From Nocardioides_C sp963700955 (GTDB taxonomy: Bacteria; Actinomycetota; Actinomycetes; Propionibacteriales; Nocardioidaceae), in contig CAVOZH010000009.1 in NCBI GenBank assembly GCA_963700955.1, positions 186,001-250,000 of the forward strand: a DNA stretch of 64,000 nt, written 5' to 3'. Positions within the stretch are counted from its first letter, which is position 1; each line of letters begins with the position of its first letter. The position numbers were made by a program, and so were the translations under genes. The notes below the pieces were generated by a model, which was not told the origin of the DNA, made no database searches, and was given only the letters and a program-made list of their open reading frames with translations. Shown here in pieces: positions 17,294 to 29,613 of the stretch.

Positions 17294-17350
17294 CTCGCCC
17301 CGGGCGAGACCCCCGGAGGCCCGAGGAGGCCCCAGGAGGCCCCAGGAGGC
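17294..17350 (-). repeat. Hairpin and 10-bp tandem repeat upstream of eno
   Basis: Four consecutive decamers of the form CCCAGGAGGC (17311-17350; the first two copies each differ slightly) and, next to them, a 6-bp hairpin CTCGCC-CCG-GGCGAG (17294-17308). They lie between the SsgA-like stop and the eno start. Whether they are a terminator, a leader structure or neutral is unknown. Confidence 0.6.
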
Positions 17351-17368
17351 CCGGTTCCTCTGACCGGC

Positions 17369-17812
17369 TCAGTCGCCGGACGTGCCTACGAGCACGGCGT
17401 CGATCGCCCCGTCGATGTCGAGGTGGCGCGACTCCGTGCCGGGTCGCACCGTGGCAGTCGTCCGCTCCACGAAGTCGTGGATCTCGCGGGCGGGGGTCAC
17501 GACGATCGCGGCTCCGTGCGGAGAGTGCAGCTCGATGTGGACCGCGGCCTGCCCGTTGTCGTCGACCTCCGGACGGACGTGCACGTCGCCGCTGCCCACT
17601 GGCTCGAACTGCCCGTGGCGCAGCAGGTCGCGTGCGAAGGTCCAGCTCACCGTGACACCGCCGGTCCTGAACGTGGCCGTCGTCGCATAGGGGCACTCGG
17701 GGTCGTACACCAGCTCCACCTCAAGGGGCTGCACCCCGTGGTGGCTGATGAGTCTGCTGGTCAGCGAGTGGCTGACCTGCTGTGGGGACATGTCGCCGGG
17801 ACGGTCCAACAC
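17369..17812 (-). CDS. SsgA/SsgB-family sporulation and cell division regulator-like protein
   Basis: About 147 residues. LEVELVYDPECPYATTATFRTGGVTVSWTFARDLL and SGDVHVRPEVDDNGQAAVHIELHSPHGAAIVVTP are the conserved SALP core; Streptomyces members localise FtsZ and divisome parts during sporulation. Here a cell-shape or division role is inferred only. The GTG at 17812 is preferred because AGGAGAGG lies seven bases upstream; the ATG at 17791 is an alternative. SALPs are restricted to actinobacteria, which supports the taxonomic call. Confidence 0.87.
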   Translation of the reverse strand: MLDRPGDMSPQQVSHSLTSRLISHHGVQPLEVELVYDPECPYATTATFRTGGVTVSWTFARDLLRHGQFEPVGSGDVHVRPEVDDNGQAAVHIELHSPHGAAIVVTPAREIHDFVERTTATVRPGTESRHLDIDGAIDAVLVGTSGD

Positions 17813-18045
17813 TCGTCGCCTCTCCTGTTCGTCTGGGGTTCGACCCGGCGTGCGCCGGGCCAGCGAAGATGTTCCCAAGCACTCCCCCGGTCCCGCCAAT
17901 CTAGGACGTCCGTTCCGTCACCTTTGTGCGGGAACGTCCAGGCGGCATGTGACGAGAAGTACCACCGGCCGTTCGGCACGTGGCGCCCCCAGGAGTAACC
18001 ATCCGGCCGCGGCGTCGTTGAACGTGACGAACCCCGGGAGGACTC

Positions 18046-18231
18046 ATGACCAGCTCGCTCGACGTCAACCTCAACGATGACGAACTCACCACCGAGATCC
18101 AGCTGCTGGCCGAGCTCATGGTGCTGGCCTCCGAGTCCCCCAGCTCGCTGGACGCCGGCACCATCGACGCGACGCTGGGCGTCTCGCACACTGACGAGCT
18201 GGAGCTTCCTCGGCAGCGGCTCGCCTGCTGA
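18046..18231 (+). CDS. Small acidic hypothetical protein (61 aa)
   Basis: 61 residues starting MTSSLDVNLNDDELTTEIQLL, acidic and helical, no membrane segment. GGGAGG sits five bases before the ATG, and codon positions are GC3-rich, so it is probably translated. It is divergent from the SsgA-like gene and converges with mazG, ending nine bases before the mazG stop. Function unknown. Confidence 0.65.
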   Translation: MTSSLDVNLNDDELTTEIQLLAELMVLASESPSSLDAGTIDATLGVSHTDELELPRQRLAC

Positions 18232-18239
18232 AGGCCCGC

Positions 18240-19196
18240 TCAGCCGGCTTCGGCGGCGCGCACGGCGTCGGCCAGGCGTCGTACCGCCTCCCGCAGCTCC
18301 TGTTCGGCATCCAGCCCCGAGGCACGTGCCTCCACCACGAGCGCGAGCAACCGGTCGCCCAGCGACTCCGCGGGCGCGGCGCCTCGGTCGACCCCGGCCC
18401 GAGCCGCACGGCTCAGCGTCTTGTCCGCGAGCGCCAGCGCAGGGAGCGTGAGCGGGATGCCGTCGAGCACGGACCCGCGGCCCTTCTCGACGGCCTTGAG
18501 GGTCTCCCAGTTGCGCTCGACCTCGTCTGCGTCGGCGACCTCGACTCCCGCGAAGACGTGCGGGTGGCGGTGCACCAGCTTGTCGACGATCCCCCCGGCC
18601 ACGTCGTCGATCGAGAACGCGTCGTCCGGGTCCGCGCTCTCGCTCGCGATCCGTGCGTGGAAGTACACCTGCAGCAGCAGGTCCCCGAGCTCCTCACGCA
18701 GATGGGCGTAGTCGCCGGTCTCGATGGCCTCGAGGGTCTCGTAGGTCTCCTCGAGGAGGTACCTCGCCAGTGACTCGTGGGTCTGCTCACGGTCCCACGG
18801 GCAGGAGGTGCGGAGCCGGTCCATGACGGTGACGAGGTCGAGCAGACGAGCCCCCGGAACGTCGTACGAGCCGTGAAGCACCTCCACCTCCGGCATGTCG
18901 TCGCCCGCGACGATCAGCTGCGCGAGCGCGGCGGGGAACGACGTGGCCTCCTCGTCGGACGCCAGCCACACCACGTGGTCGGTGGCCGCGGCCTCGAGGA
19001 GCCGCCCGAGCAGGTCCCCGGTCGACGCCGGGACGAGTACGTCGACCCGGTGTCCCGCCGCGGTCACGGCCCGGAAGACCGGCGCCTGGTCGTCGGAGGC
19101 CAGGACCCGCCGTGCCGAGGCGACCGCCTGCCACGCGGACCAGGACATCAGCCCCGGCGCGACGCGGGGGCTGGTGACCAGGAAGGTCAGTGACAC
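18240..19196 (-). CDS. mazG: Nucleoside triphosphate pyrophosphohydrolase MazG
   Basis: 318-residue protein. Residues 1-90 form an N-terminal tetrapyrrole-methylase-like extension seen in actinobacterial MazG. The catalytic MazG domain carries CPWDREQTHESLARYLLEETYETLEAIE and LREELGDLLLQVYFHA, the EExxE and ExxD metal motifs. MazG hydrolyses (d)NTPs and helps clear damaged nucleotides. It overlaps the end of the upstream lipoprotein gene by 10 bp; mfd-mazG linkage is the same as Rv1020-Rv1021. Confidence 0.92.
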   Translation of the reverse strand: MSLTFLVTSPRVAPGLMSWSAWQAVASARRVLASDDQAPVFRAVTAAGHRVDVLVPASTGDLLGRLLEAAATDHVVWLASDEEATSFPAALAQLIVAGDDMPEVEVLHGSYDVPGARLLDLVTVMDRLRTSCPWDREQTHESLARYLLEETYETLEAIETGDYAHLREELGDLLLQVYFHARIASESADPDDAFSIDDVAGGIVDKLVHRHPHVFAGVEVADADEVERNWETLKAVEKGRGSVLDGIPLTLPALALADKTLSRAARAGVDRGAAPAESLGDRLLALVVEARASGLDAEQELREAVRRLADAVRAAEAG

Positions 19197-19867
19197 TGCT
19201 GCGACGCGGGCAGGTCCGCGACGAACGCGTCGGCCGGTTTGGCGCGGTTGCCCGCGACTGCGCTGTCCGAGGCGGCCACCGACAACGCGGTGCCGCCGGG
19301 CTTGTACGCACCGTCGACGAAGCGGCCGTAGCGCGGGTCGATCTCGACGTCGAGGGTCTTCACGTACTCGTCACGGAGCCGGGTTCCCTCCTTGATCGCG
19401 TCGTTCTCGCTGGCGGTCTTGCCGAGCGAGCGTCGACCGACGTCCAGGAGGATCAGCTGGCCCTCGACGTACTGCTCCAGGGCGCTGCGGAAGTCGTCGC
19501 GCTGGTCCTCGGGCAGCATCGCGAGGCCCTGCTCGTTGGGCGCGAGCGCCTGGGAGACCTGCTGCGGGTTGGGCGTCACGTGCTCGTGCGCGCCGAACTG
19601 CTTGGACAGCTCACCCTCGAGCAGGATCTGCATCGCGAGCTGGCGGGCGCCGCGCGTCGGGAGAGTCGGCAGGGTCGCGTTGCTCGCGCGTGCGGACGCG
19701 AGGTTCGCCGAGCACACCGCCACGGCGACGTCGTCCACGCGGTGGTCGGGGATGGTGTCCGAGCCGACGACCGCGGCTGCCCCGGGATGCACCACCCCGC
19801 AGCCGGCGAGCAACGCCGCCCCCGCTGCGAGAGCAGCCAGCTTCACCCTGCGTCCTGCGAGCAACAC
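19187..19867 (-). CDS. Putative lipoprotein with SurA-N-like chaperone domain
   Basis: 226 residues. The GTG at 19867 follows GAGGAG by six bases. A short basic N-terminus and hydrophobic run end in the lipobox LLAGC (Cys about residue 23), so it should be an exported lipoprotein. The remaining helices (RQLAMQILLEGELSKQFGAH, NPQQVSQALAPNEQG, LEQYVEGQLILLDVGRRSLG) resemble the SurA N-terminal/PpiC-associated chaperone fold, without a rotamase domain. It sits between mfd and mazG. Role inferred as envelope protein folding. Confidence 0.78.
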   Translation of the reverse strand: MLLAGRRVKLAALAAGAALLAGCGVVHPGAAAVVGSDTIPDHRVDDVAVAVCSANLASARASNATLPTLPTRGARQLAMQILLEGELSKQFGAHEHVTPNPQQVSQALAPNEQGLAMLPEDQRDDFRSALEQYVEGQLILLDVGRRSLGKTASENDAIKEGTRLRDEYVKTLDVEIDPRYGRFVDGAYKPGGTALSVAASDSAVAGNRAKPADAFVADLPASQQCH

Positions 19868-19911
19868 TTGTGACTCCTCGTTCGGCCTCGTCGACAGCTT
19901 GCGCCTGCGGA

Positions 19912-23517
<3,606 letters not shown>

Positions 23518-23597
23518 GTGCTCTTTCGTAGCGGGACAACACAGGCGCCCCCTGCCGGCGTGGACGAGGGGGTCAGCGTCCGAGTCTACGTCGTGCG

Positions 23598-24284
23598 CTA
23601 CGCAGCGACAGGGGTCCGCTCCTGTGCCGGTGACCGCACCATGACCACGGCGACCGCGACGAGCCAGACCACGAACACCGGGTAGGGCAGGTAGCCGACG
23701 AGGCCGTCGGATGACATCGGGCCGTCGGTGACGGGGATGCTCAGCAGCGGCACCACATGGAGCAGGGCCGCCACCGCCGAGACCCAGCCGAGCCAGGCGG
23801 GCACGACGTGCTCTCGCAGTCGGGGCTCGTGCAGCCCGGCGAGAGCCACCGCGGCGAGCACGATCACGAGCGGGAGGTTCGCCACGAGCAGCAGGAGGGT
23901 CATCAGGTCGCCGAGCGTCGCCACGATGCCTGGTGAAACACCCTCCAGGGCGGCACGGGTCATCGCCACCTGGATCGACTGGGCCGTGAGACTCATGGCG
24001 ACCCACACCGCGCCTGCGGCAAGGGTCGTGCGCGCCAGGGCAGGGACCTCGTCAAGCAGCGCCCGGACGCCCCCGAACAGCAACAGGAGCAGCCCGCTGC
24101 TGGTCACGAACAGCAGGCTCTGCGTGAGCAGCGCCGAGTGGTTCGTGACGACCCAGGTCGTGTACTCCGCCGACCCCGCGGACATCACGTCCGTGGAGGC
24201 GCGCTCGAAGGCGACCGCGGCTCCGCTCACCACGAGGGCGGCGAAGCCGAACAGGCCGCCGACTCGTACGGCGTCTGTCCTCAT
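23598..24284 (-). CDS. Polytopic membrane protein (DUF4386-like)
   Basis: 228 residues with about six hydrophobic helices, starting MRTDAVRVGGLFGFAALVVSGAA. The second to fourth helices (SLLFVTSSGLLLLLFGGVRALL, LMTLLLLVANLPLVIVLAAVALAG) and overall pattern recall the DUF4386 family. No catalytic motif is visible. It lies 80 bp upstream of mfd and 55 bp downstream of cysQ on the same strand. Function unknown. Confidence 0.75.
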   Translation of the reverse strand: MRTDAVRVGGLFGFAALVVSGAAVAFERASTDVMSAGSAEYTTWVVTNHSALLTQSLLFVTSSGLLLLLFGGVRALLDEVPALARTTLAAGAVWVAMSLTAQSIQVAMTRAALEGVSPGIVATLGDLMTLLLLVANLPLVIVLAAVALAGLHEPRLREHVVPAWLGWVSAVAALLHVVPLLSIPVTDGPMSSDGLVGYLPYPVFVVWLVAVAVVMVRSPAQERTPVAA

Positions 24285-24339
24285 GGCTCCACGCTCGGAC
24301 GGCCACGGGTCGGAGGCCAGTGCCGAACGTCCCTGCAGG

Positions 24340-25149
24340 TCAGGCAGGTGGGTGCGCGGCCCAGTAGCGCTTGACGAACTCGGTGATCTGCTCGGCGAGC
24401 TCCGGCCTGCACACGAGCAGGTCGGGCAGCAGCACGTCGTCCTGGTTGTACTCCAGCTCGGCCCCGTCGGCGCGGCTGGTGTGCAGGCCCGCGGCACGGG
24501 CGACGGCCACCGGCGCAGCGGAGTCCCACTCGTACTGTCCACCGGCATGGACGTAGGCGTCGGTCACGTCACGGACGACCGAGATCACCTTCGCGCCGGC
24601 GGATCCCATCGGCACGAGCTCGGCGTCGATCTCCTCGGCGAGCGCCTTGACGAACTCCGGCGGCCGGGTGCGGCTGACCGCGATGCGCGGACGCTCGCTG
24701 GTGCGCGGGGGTACGACGGGCGGCTCGCCCGTGTTGAACGTGGTGCCCAGACCCGGCTGGGCGACCGCGCCCGCGACGAGGTCACCGTCCTGCCACAGCG
24801 CGACGTGCACAGCCCAGTCGTCCCGGGGCGGCTCGGAGAACTCGCGCGTCCCGTCGAGCGGGTCGACGATCCACACGCGCCTCGAGGACAGGCGGGTCTT
24901 GTCGGCGATGCTCGAGGCGCTCTCCTCGCTGAGGACGGCGTCGTCGGGGCGGTGCTCGCCGAGCAGGCGCATCAGCAGCTCGTGGGCGGCGCGGTCGCCG
25001 GCGTCCTTGAGCTCCTTGCCTTCGAGGCCCTCGCCGCGGACCTGCACGAGCAGCTCACCGGCGACGGTGGCGGTCCAGGCGGCGAGTACGTGGTCGTCGT
25101 GGGCCGCCTCTGCCGGCGGCTGTCCTGCGTCGAAGTCGGTCACAGTCAC
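24340..25149 (-). CDS. cysQ: 3'(2'),5'-bisphosphate nucleotidase / inositol monophosphatase family
   Basis: 269-residue Mg2+-dependent phosphatase. ESASSIADKTRLSSRRVWIVDPLDGTREF contains the family motif DPLDGT, preceded by the metal Glu in LSEES, and the C-terminal YEWDSAAPVAVARAAGL has the WDxAA metal site. CysQ removes 3'-phosphoadenosine 5'-phosphate from sulfate assimilation, consistent with FSEPP in the substrate loop. Related enzymes act on inositol phosphates, so substrate is inferred. Confidence 0.88.
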   Translation of the reverse strand: MTVTDFDAGQPPAEAAHDDHVLAAWTATVAGELLVQVRGEGLEGKELKDAGDRAAHELLMRLLGEHRPDDAVLSEESASSIADKTRLSSRRVWIVDPLDGTREFSEPPRDDWAVHVALWQDGDLVAGAVAQPGLGTTFNTGEPPVVPPRTSERPRIAVSRTRPPEFVKALAEEIDAELVPMGSAGAKVISVVRDVTDAYVHAGGQYEWDSAAPVAVARAAGLHTSRADGAELEYNQDDVLLPDLLVCRPELAEQITEFVKRYWAAHPPA

Positions 25150-25179
25150 GGGGTCACCCTTTCATGGAGCGGACGAACG

Positions 25180-25764
25180 TCAGCTGTTGAAGCGGCTCTG
25201 GGTCTTCTCCAGGCCCTCGGTGATGAGGCTCTCCACGGCGTCGGCGGCACGGTCCACCTGGAACGGCAGGATCTTGCGCTCGGCCGAGGAGTAGTCGGAG
25301 AGCACGAAGTCGGCCGGCGACTGCCTTCCCGGCGGGCGGCCGATGCCGACCCGGACCCGGTAGAACTCCCCGGAACCGAGTGAGCTTCGCATCGACCGGA
25401 GCCCGTTGTGGCCGTTGTCCCCGCCGCCCTGCTTGACCCGCAAGGTGTCGAAGGGGATGTCGAGCTCGTCGTGGACGGCGATGACCTGCTCGACCGGCAC
25501 CTTGTAGAACTTCGCGAGCGCCGAGACCGGCCCGCCGCTCTCGTTCATGTAGCAGCGGGGCCGGGCGAGTACGACGCGCGCCCCGCCGGGCCCTCCGAGC
25601 CTGCCCTCCACGACGTCCGCGCGTCCGGTCTTGTGGGGCCGGAACCCCGAGCCGACACGGGCGGCGAGCTCGTCGTTGACCAGGTAGCCGATGTTGTGAC
25701 GGTTACCGGCGTACGAAGGGCCGGGGTTCCCGAGCCCGACGACCAGCCACAAGTTCTCTGTCAT
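25180..25764 (-). CDS. pth: Peptidyl-tRNA hydrolase
   Basis: 194-residue enzyme that releases tRNA from stalled peptidyl-tRNA. LVVGLGNPGPSYAGNRHNIGYLVND contains the catalytic His23 and the Asn pair, RCYMNESGGPV and VHDELDIPFDTLRVKQGGGDNGHNGLRS are the other signatures. The ATG at 25764 gives the usual length. It follows rplY on the same strand, the same order as Rv1014c-Rv1015c. Confidence 0.95.
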   Translation of the reverse strand: MTENLWLVVGLGNPGPSYAGNRHNIGYLVNDELAARVGSGFRPHKTGRADVVEGRLGGPGGARVVLARPRCYMNESGGPVSALAKFYKVPVEQVIAVHDELDIPFDTLRVKQGGGDNGHNGLRSMRSSLGSGEFYRVRVGIGRPPGRQSPADFVLSDYSSAERKILPFQVDRAADAVESLITEGLEKTQSRFNS

Positions 25765-25851
25765 CGAACCCTCTCGGGAGCTCCCGACCCTTCCACGTGT
25801 CAGTGCGAGCCAGACGTCGCGCAGCATCGGTGCGCCCACGTCAGGCCTGTG

Positions 25852-26538
25852 TCACTCGCTCTCGGACTCCGCGGCGGCCTCGGACTCGCCACCCTCGGCA
25901 GCCTCCGCGGCACCACCCTCGGCCTCCTCGGCCTCTTCGCGCTCGATACCGAGCTCGCCCTCGGTCACGGCGAGCTCCTCCTCGAGCTCCGCGGCGGTGG
26001 GTGCGTGGGTCACGTTGACGACCAGCGTCTCGGGGTCGATCTGAGCCGTCGAGCCCTCGGGGAGCTTCAGGTCGCCGGCGAGCACCTGGGTGCCGACCTC
26101 GGCGCCCTCCACGGAGACCTCGATGTACTCCGGGATGTGCGTGGCCTCGGCCTCGACGGAGACGGAGCTGTGCTCGGTGACCACCATCGCGTCGGAGGCG
26201 GGGTCACCCACGACGTGGATCGGAACGTCGACGACGACCTTCTCGCCCTTCGTCACGACGATCAGGTCGAGGTGCTCGAGGAAGCCCTTGATCGGGTCGC
26301 GCTGGACCTGCTTGGGAAGCGCGAGCTGGGACTTGCCCCCCACCTCGATCGAGAGGAGCGCGTTGGCGCCACCGTGCTTCAGCGCGAGCATCGTCTCGTG
26401 ACCCGGCAGCGTGATGTGAATCGGGTCGGCGCCGTGACCGTAGAGAACGGCGGGCACCTTGTCGGCGCGACGGATGCGGCGGGCGGCGCCCTTGCCGAAC
26501 TCGGTGCGCGACTCGGCCTGGATCTTGGACTCGGACAC
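25852..26538 (-). CDS. rplY: 50S ribosomal protein L25, long Ctc form
   Basis: 228 residues. The N-terminal L25 domain (TEFGKGAARRIRRADKVPAVLYGHGADP) binds 5S rRNA; a TL5-like beta domain follows, and the last 45 residues are a Glu/Ala-rich acidic tail. GTG at 26538 lies seven bases after AGGAG. The 257-bp region upstream to prs has a small hairpin (26701-26716, GGAGTG-AGCG-CACTCC) that could be part of its leader. Confidence 0.94.
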   Translation of the reverse strand: MSESKIQAESRTEFGKGAARRIRRADKVPAVLYGHGADPIHITLPGHETMLALKHGGANALLSIEVGGKSQLALPKQVQRDPIKGFLEHLDLIVVTKGEKVVVDVPIHVVGDPASDAMVVTEHSSVSVEAEATHIPEYIEVSVEGAEVGTQVLAGDLKLPEGSTAQIDPETLVVNVTHAPTAAELEEELAVTEGELGIEREEAEEAEGGAAEAAEGGESEAAAESESE

Positions 26539-26795
26539 GGGGGAACTCCTCAATCGACTCAAAGCAAAATCGTTGTGCAACGTCAGTGGCTGCCTCACAG
26601 ACCATGCACGGAGAACCGGTCGGTCTTGTCGAGGAGGTCTTCGCGCAACGCGCGGCACGAGGACCCGGGAAACTCCGGGCCGGACGACCGCGTCGATCAC
26701 GGAGTGAGCGCACTCCCTCGCCGAGGCAACTTGCCAATCCTAGCCAGGCTTGGCCGATACGAGAAATCGCGGCCCGCACCCGCTAGACGAACACC

Positions 26796-27776
26796 TCAGG
26801 CGTGGCCGTCGAACAGGCTGGTGACCGAGCCGTCCTCGAACACCTCGCGGATCGCCCGGCTCACCAGCGGCGCGATCGACAGGACGGTGAGCTTGTCGAA
26901 ACGTCGCTCGTCGGGGATCGGCAGCGTGTTGGTGACGATGACCTCGACGGCCGAGGAGTTCTTGAGCCGGTCGACGGCAGGGTCGGAGAGGATCGCGTGG
27001 GTGGCGGCGACGATCACGCCGTTCGCGCCGTCTGCCATCAGCGCCTCGGTCGCCTTCACGATCGTGCCGCCGGTGTCGATCATGTCGTCGACCAGCACAC
27101 AGGTGCGGCCCTTCACCTCGCCGACGACGCGGTTCGCGACGGACTCGTTGGGGCGGTTGATGTCGCGGGTCTTGTGGATGAACGCCAGCGGCGCGCCGCC
27201 GAGACGGTTCGACCACTGCTCGGCGACCTTGATCCGGCCGGCGTCCGGCGAGACGACGGCGAGCTGCTCGTCGCCGTACTTCCGGCGCACGTACTCGGAG
27301 AGGATCGGGAGGGCCATCAGGTGGTCCACCGGGCCGTCGAAGAAGCCCTGGATCTGCGCGGTGTGCAGGTCGACCGCGATCAGCCGGTCGGCGCCGGCGG
27401 TCTTGAACAGGTCGGCCATCAGCCGTGCCGAGATCGGCTCGCGCCCGCGGTGCTTCTTGTCCTGACGGGCGTAGCCGTAGAACGGCAGGACCACGGTGAT
27501 CCGCTTGGCCGAGGCGCGCTTGAGAGCGTCGACCATGATCAGGTGCTCCATGATCCACTCGTTGATCGGAGCGGTGTGGCTCTGGATCACGAAAGCGTCG
27601 GAGCCGCGGACCGACTCCTCGAACCGCACGTAGATCTCGGAGTTCGCGAACTCGTAGGCCGAGGTCGGGACGAGACCGGTGCCGAGCAGCTCGGCGACCT
27701 CCTCGGCGAGCTCGGGGTGTGCCCGACCGCTGAAGACCATCAGGTTCTTCTCGGTCGTCCGCTTCATTCCGCTCAC
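26796..27776 (-). CDS. prs: Ribose-phosphate pyrophosphokinase
   Basis: 326-residue enzyme making PRPP from ribose 5-phosphate and ATP. Motifs include FANSEIYVRFEESVRG, the ATP loop YGYARQDKKHRGREPISA, AVDLHTAQIQGFFDGPVDHL and the PRPP motif CVLVDDMIDTGGTI. GTG at 27776 sits eight bases after AGGAG; an inner ATG at 27767 is possible. It lies 48 bp downstream of glmU, as in Rv1017c-Rv1018c. Confidence 0.96.
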   Translation of the reverse strand: MSGMKRTTEKNLMVFSGRAHPELAEEVAELLGTGLVPTSAYEFANSEIYVRFEESVRGSDAFVIQSHTAPINEWIMEHLIMVDALKRASAKRITVVLPFYGYARQDKKHRGREPISARLMADLFKTAGADRLIAVDLHTAQIQGFFDGPVDHLMALPILSEYVRRKYGDEQLAVVSPDAGRIKVAEQWSNRLGGAPLAFIHKTRDINRPNESVANRVVGEVKGRTCVLVDDMIDTGGTIVKATEALMADGANGVIVAATHAILSDPAVDRLKNSSAVEVIVTNTLPIPDERRFDKLTVLSIAPLVSRAIREVFEDGSVTSLFDGHA

Positions 27777-27824
27777 GCCTGCGTCTCCTCGCTCAATGCC
27801 CTGCACGCTTCGGCACTTCGATTG

Positions 27825-29336
27825 TCACTCAGGTGACTCCCCGGACGCGAACCCGGGGCTGTCTTTGTGAGACGACGCACGCTCTGCGAGTGCCGCCTCG
27901 GCCGCCACCGCCGCGGCAGAGCCGCTCCGCTTGTGGAGCACCCACTCGTCGATGTGCCGCTGGGGACCGGTCGAGACCGCGAGCGCGCCCGGAGGCACGT
28001 CCCGACGTACGACGGTCCCGCCGCCTGTCACCGCCCCGTCGCCGATGTGCACCGGCGCGATGAACGTGTTGTTGGACCCCGTCCTCGCCTGCCTGCCCAC
28101 CGTCGTACGGTGCTTCTTCAGCCCGTCGTAGTTGGCGAAGATCGTGCCCGCTCCGATGTTCGTGCCCTCACCGATGTCCCCGTCACCGACGTAGGACAGG
28201 TGCGGCACCTTCGCACCCTCGCCGATGTGGGAGTTCTTGGTCTCGACGAAGGTGCCGATCTTGCCCCGGTCGTCGAGAACCGTCCCGGGTCGCAGGTAGG
28301 CGAAGGGCCCGACCATCGCGCCGGCGCCGATCTCCGACTCCGAGCCATGGGTGCGCACGACGGACGCACCCTCGCCGACCGTGACGTCGGTCAGCGTGGT
28401 GTCCGGACCGACCACGGCGTCCTCCTCGACCCGCGTCGCCCCGTGGAGCTGGACGCCCGGAAGCAGGGTGACGTCGCGTGCGAGCTCGACGGTCACGTCG
28501 ACCCAGGTCGAGGCGGGATCGACCACGGTGACCCCGTCCTTCATCCAGCGGGTGAGCACCCGGCGGTTCATCTCCGCCGCGAGGCAGGCGAGCTGGGCAC
28601 GGTCGTTGGCGCCCTCGGTCTGCATCACGTCGTCGGTGGAGTACGCGCCGACGTTCCTGCCCTGGTCACGGGCGATCGTCACGACGTCGGTGAGGTAGTA
28701 CTCCCCCTTGGCGTTGTCGTTCGTGATCTTGGTGACCGCCTCGGCCAGGAAGGCGCCGTCGAAGGCGAAGATGCCGCTGTTGATCTCGGTGATCGCCGTC
28801 TGCTCAGGAGTGGCGTCCTTCTCCTCCACGATGGCGGCCACGTCACCGGCGGCGTCGCGGACGATCCGGCCGTACCCGAACGGGTTGTCGACCTCGGCGG
28901 TGAGGATGGTCAGCGCCCGCCCGGACCCGGCGTGGTCGGCGACCAGAGCCCGGACCGTCTCTCCCTCGAGCAGCGGAGTGTCGCCGAACATCACGACGAC
29001 CGTGCCCTCGGGCGAACCCGACTCCTGCTGGAGCCTCTCCACCGCGACCCGGACCGCGTGACCTGTGCCGTCCTGGACCTCCTGCACGGCGATGACCGCG
29101 TCGGGGACCTGCTCGAGGATGTGCGGCTCGACCTGCTCGCGCTGGCTGCCGACCACCGCGACCAGCCGCTCGGGGTCGATCGCCTGCGACGCGGCGATCA
29201 CGTGGCCGATGAGACTGCGTCCACAGATCGGGTGCAGCACCTTCATGGTCTTGGACTTCATGCGGGTGCCGCTGCCTGCCGCCAGCAGGACGACGGCTGC
29301 GGGACGAGGCACGGCGGTGTTGACGGGCTCGGTCAC
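27825..29336 (-). CDS. glmU: Bifunctional GlcNAc-1-P uridyltransferase / GlcN-1-P acetyltransferase
   Basis: 503-residue enzyme that makes UDP-GlcNAc for peptidoglycan. The N-terminal Rossmann-like domain has LLAAGSGTRMKSKTMKVLH (GxGTxM...K) and MFGDTPLL; the C-terminal domain is a left-handed beta helix with hexapeptide repeats (GEGASVVRTHGSESEIGAGAMVG, GTFVETKNSHIGEGAKV) and the acetyl-CoA region NIGAGTIFANYDG. The GTG at 29336 follows GGGAG. Directly upstream is tRNA-Gln, as in mycobacteria. Confidence 0.96.
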   Translation of the reverse strand: MTEPVNTAVPRPAAVVLLAAGSGTRMKSKTMKVLHPICGRSLIGHVIAASQAIDPERLVAVVGSQREQVEPHILEQVPDAVIAVQEVQDGTGHAVRVAVERLQQESGSPEGTVVVMFGDTPLLEGETVRALVADHAGSGRALTILTAEVDNPFGYGRIVRDAAGDVAAIVEEKDATPEQTAITEINSGIFAFDGAFLAEAVTKITNDNAKGEYYLTDVVTIARDQGRNVGAYSTDDVMQTEGANDRAQLACLAAEMNRRVLTRWMKDGVTVVDPASTWVDVTVELARDVTLLPGVQLHGATRVEEDAVVGPDTTLTDVTVGEGASVVRTHGSESEIGAGAMVGPFAYLRPGTVLDDRGKIGTFVETKNSHIGEGAKVPHLSYVGDGDIGEGTNIGAGTIFANYDGLKKHRTTVGRQARTGSNNTFIAPVHIGDGAVTGGGTVVRRDVPPGALAVSTGPQRHIDEWVLHKRSGSAAAVAAEAALAERASSHKDSPGFASGESPE

Positions 29337-29400
29337 GGCTGGAGCTCCCTGGTCGACGGCTGGTCTGTCCCCCGTTGGGCCCTGAAGATCATGGGGGTGA

Positions 29401-29482
29401 TGGCTCCCCGGGTAGGAGTCGAACCTACGTCGCTTGTCCGCATTCAAAGTGCGGCGGGCCCTGCCGGCAGACCAACCGGGGA
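29401..29482 (-). tRNA. tRNA-Gln (anticodon UUG), CCA encoded
   Basis: The acceptor stem pairs TCCCCGG (29476-29482) with CCGGGGA, then G73 and an encoded CCA at 29401-29403. The anticodon stem is CCGCA/TGCGG with loop CTTTGAA, giving anticodon UUG (codon CAA). The T-arm is GTAGG-TTCGACT-CCTAC. G73 fits glutamine identity. The variable region is slightly long. Position between glmU and the next gene equals M. tuberculosis glnU. Confidence 0.9.
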
Positions 29483-29544
29483 TGGATGGGGCACACCTTA
29501 CGCAATCGGGTTGTCGGTCTACGCACGGACGGACCCCTTGGCTA

Positions 29545-29579
29545 CTTACGCTGGCGTAGGTTACGGTTGCGTAGGTAAG
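29545..29579 (+). promoter_or_regulatory. Tandem inverted-repeat operator upstream of the membrane desaturase
   Basis: Two copies of TTACG-N4-CGTAG (29546-29559 and 29561-29574) repeat with a 15-bp period, followed by TAAG. The site ends 34 bp before the desaturase ATG. The same double unit is found upstream of the other desaturase (32997-33027). A TetR dimer site is the natural reading, with two dimers side by side. The TetR gene next door is the likely binder. Confidence 0.8.
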
Positions 29580-29613
29580 CAGTGCCGATCGTCCCCTTCG
29601 CGAGGAACCGCCC

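Noticed and set aside
17311..17350. CRISPR-like short repeats
   Set aside because: The units are contiguous decamers without spacers.
23518..24006. N-terminal extension of mfd
   Set aside because: The extension overlaps the membrane protein gene and has no Mfd similarity; GTG 23517 gives the normal length.
29401..29482. Reading the tRNA-Gln as a class II tRNA because of its longer variable region
   Set aside because: Anticodon UUG, G73 and the position beside glmU agree with glutamine.
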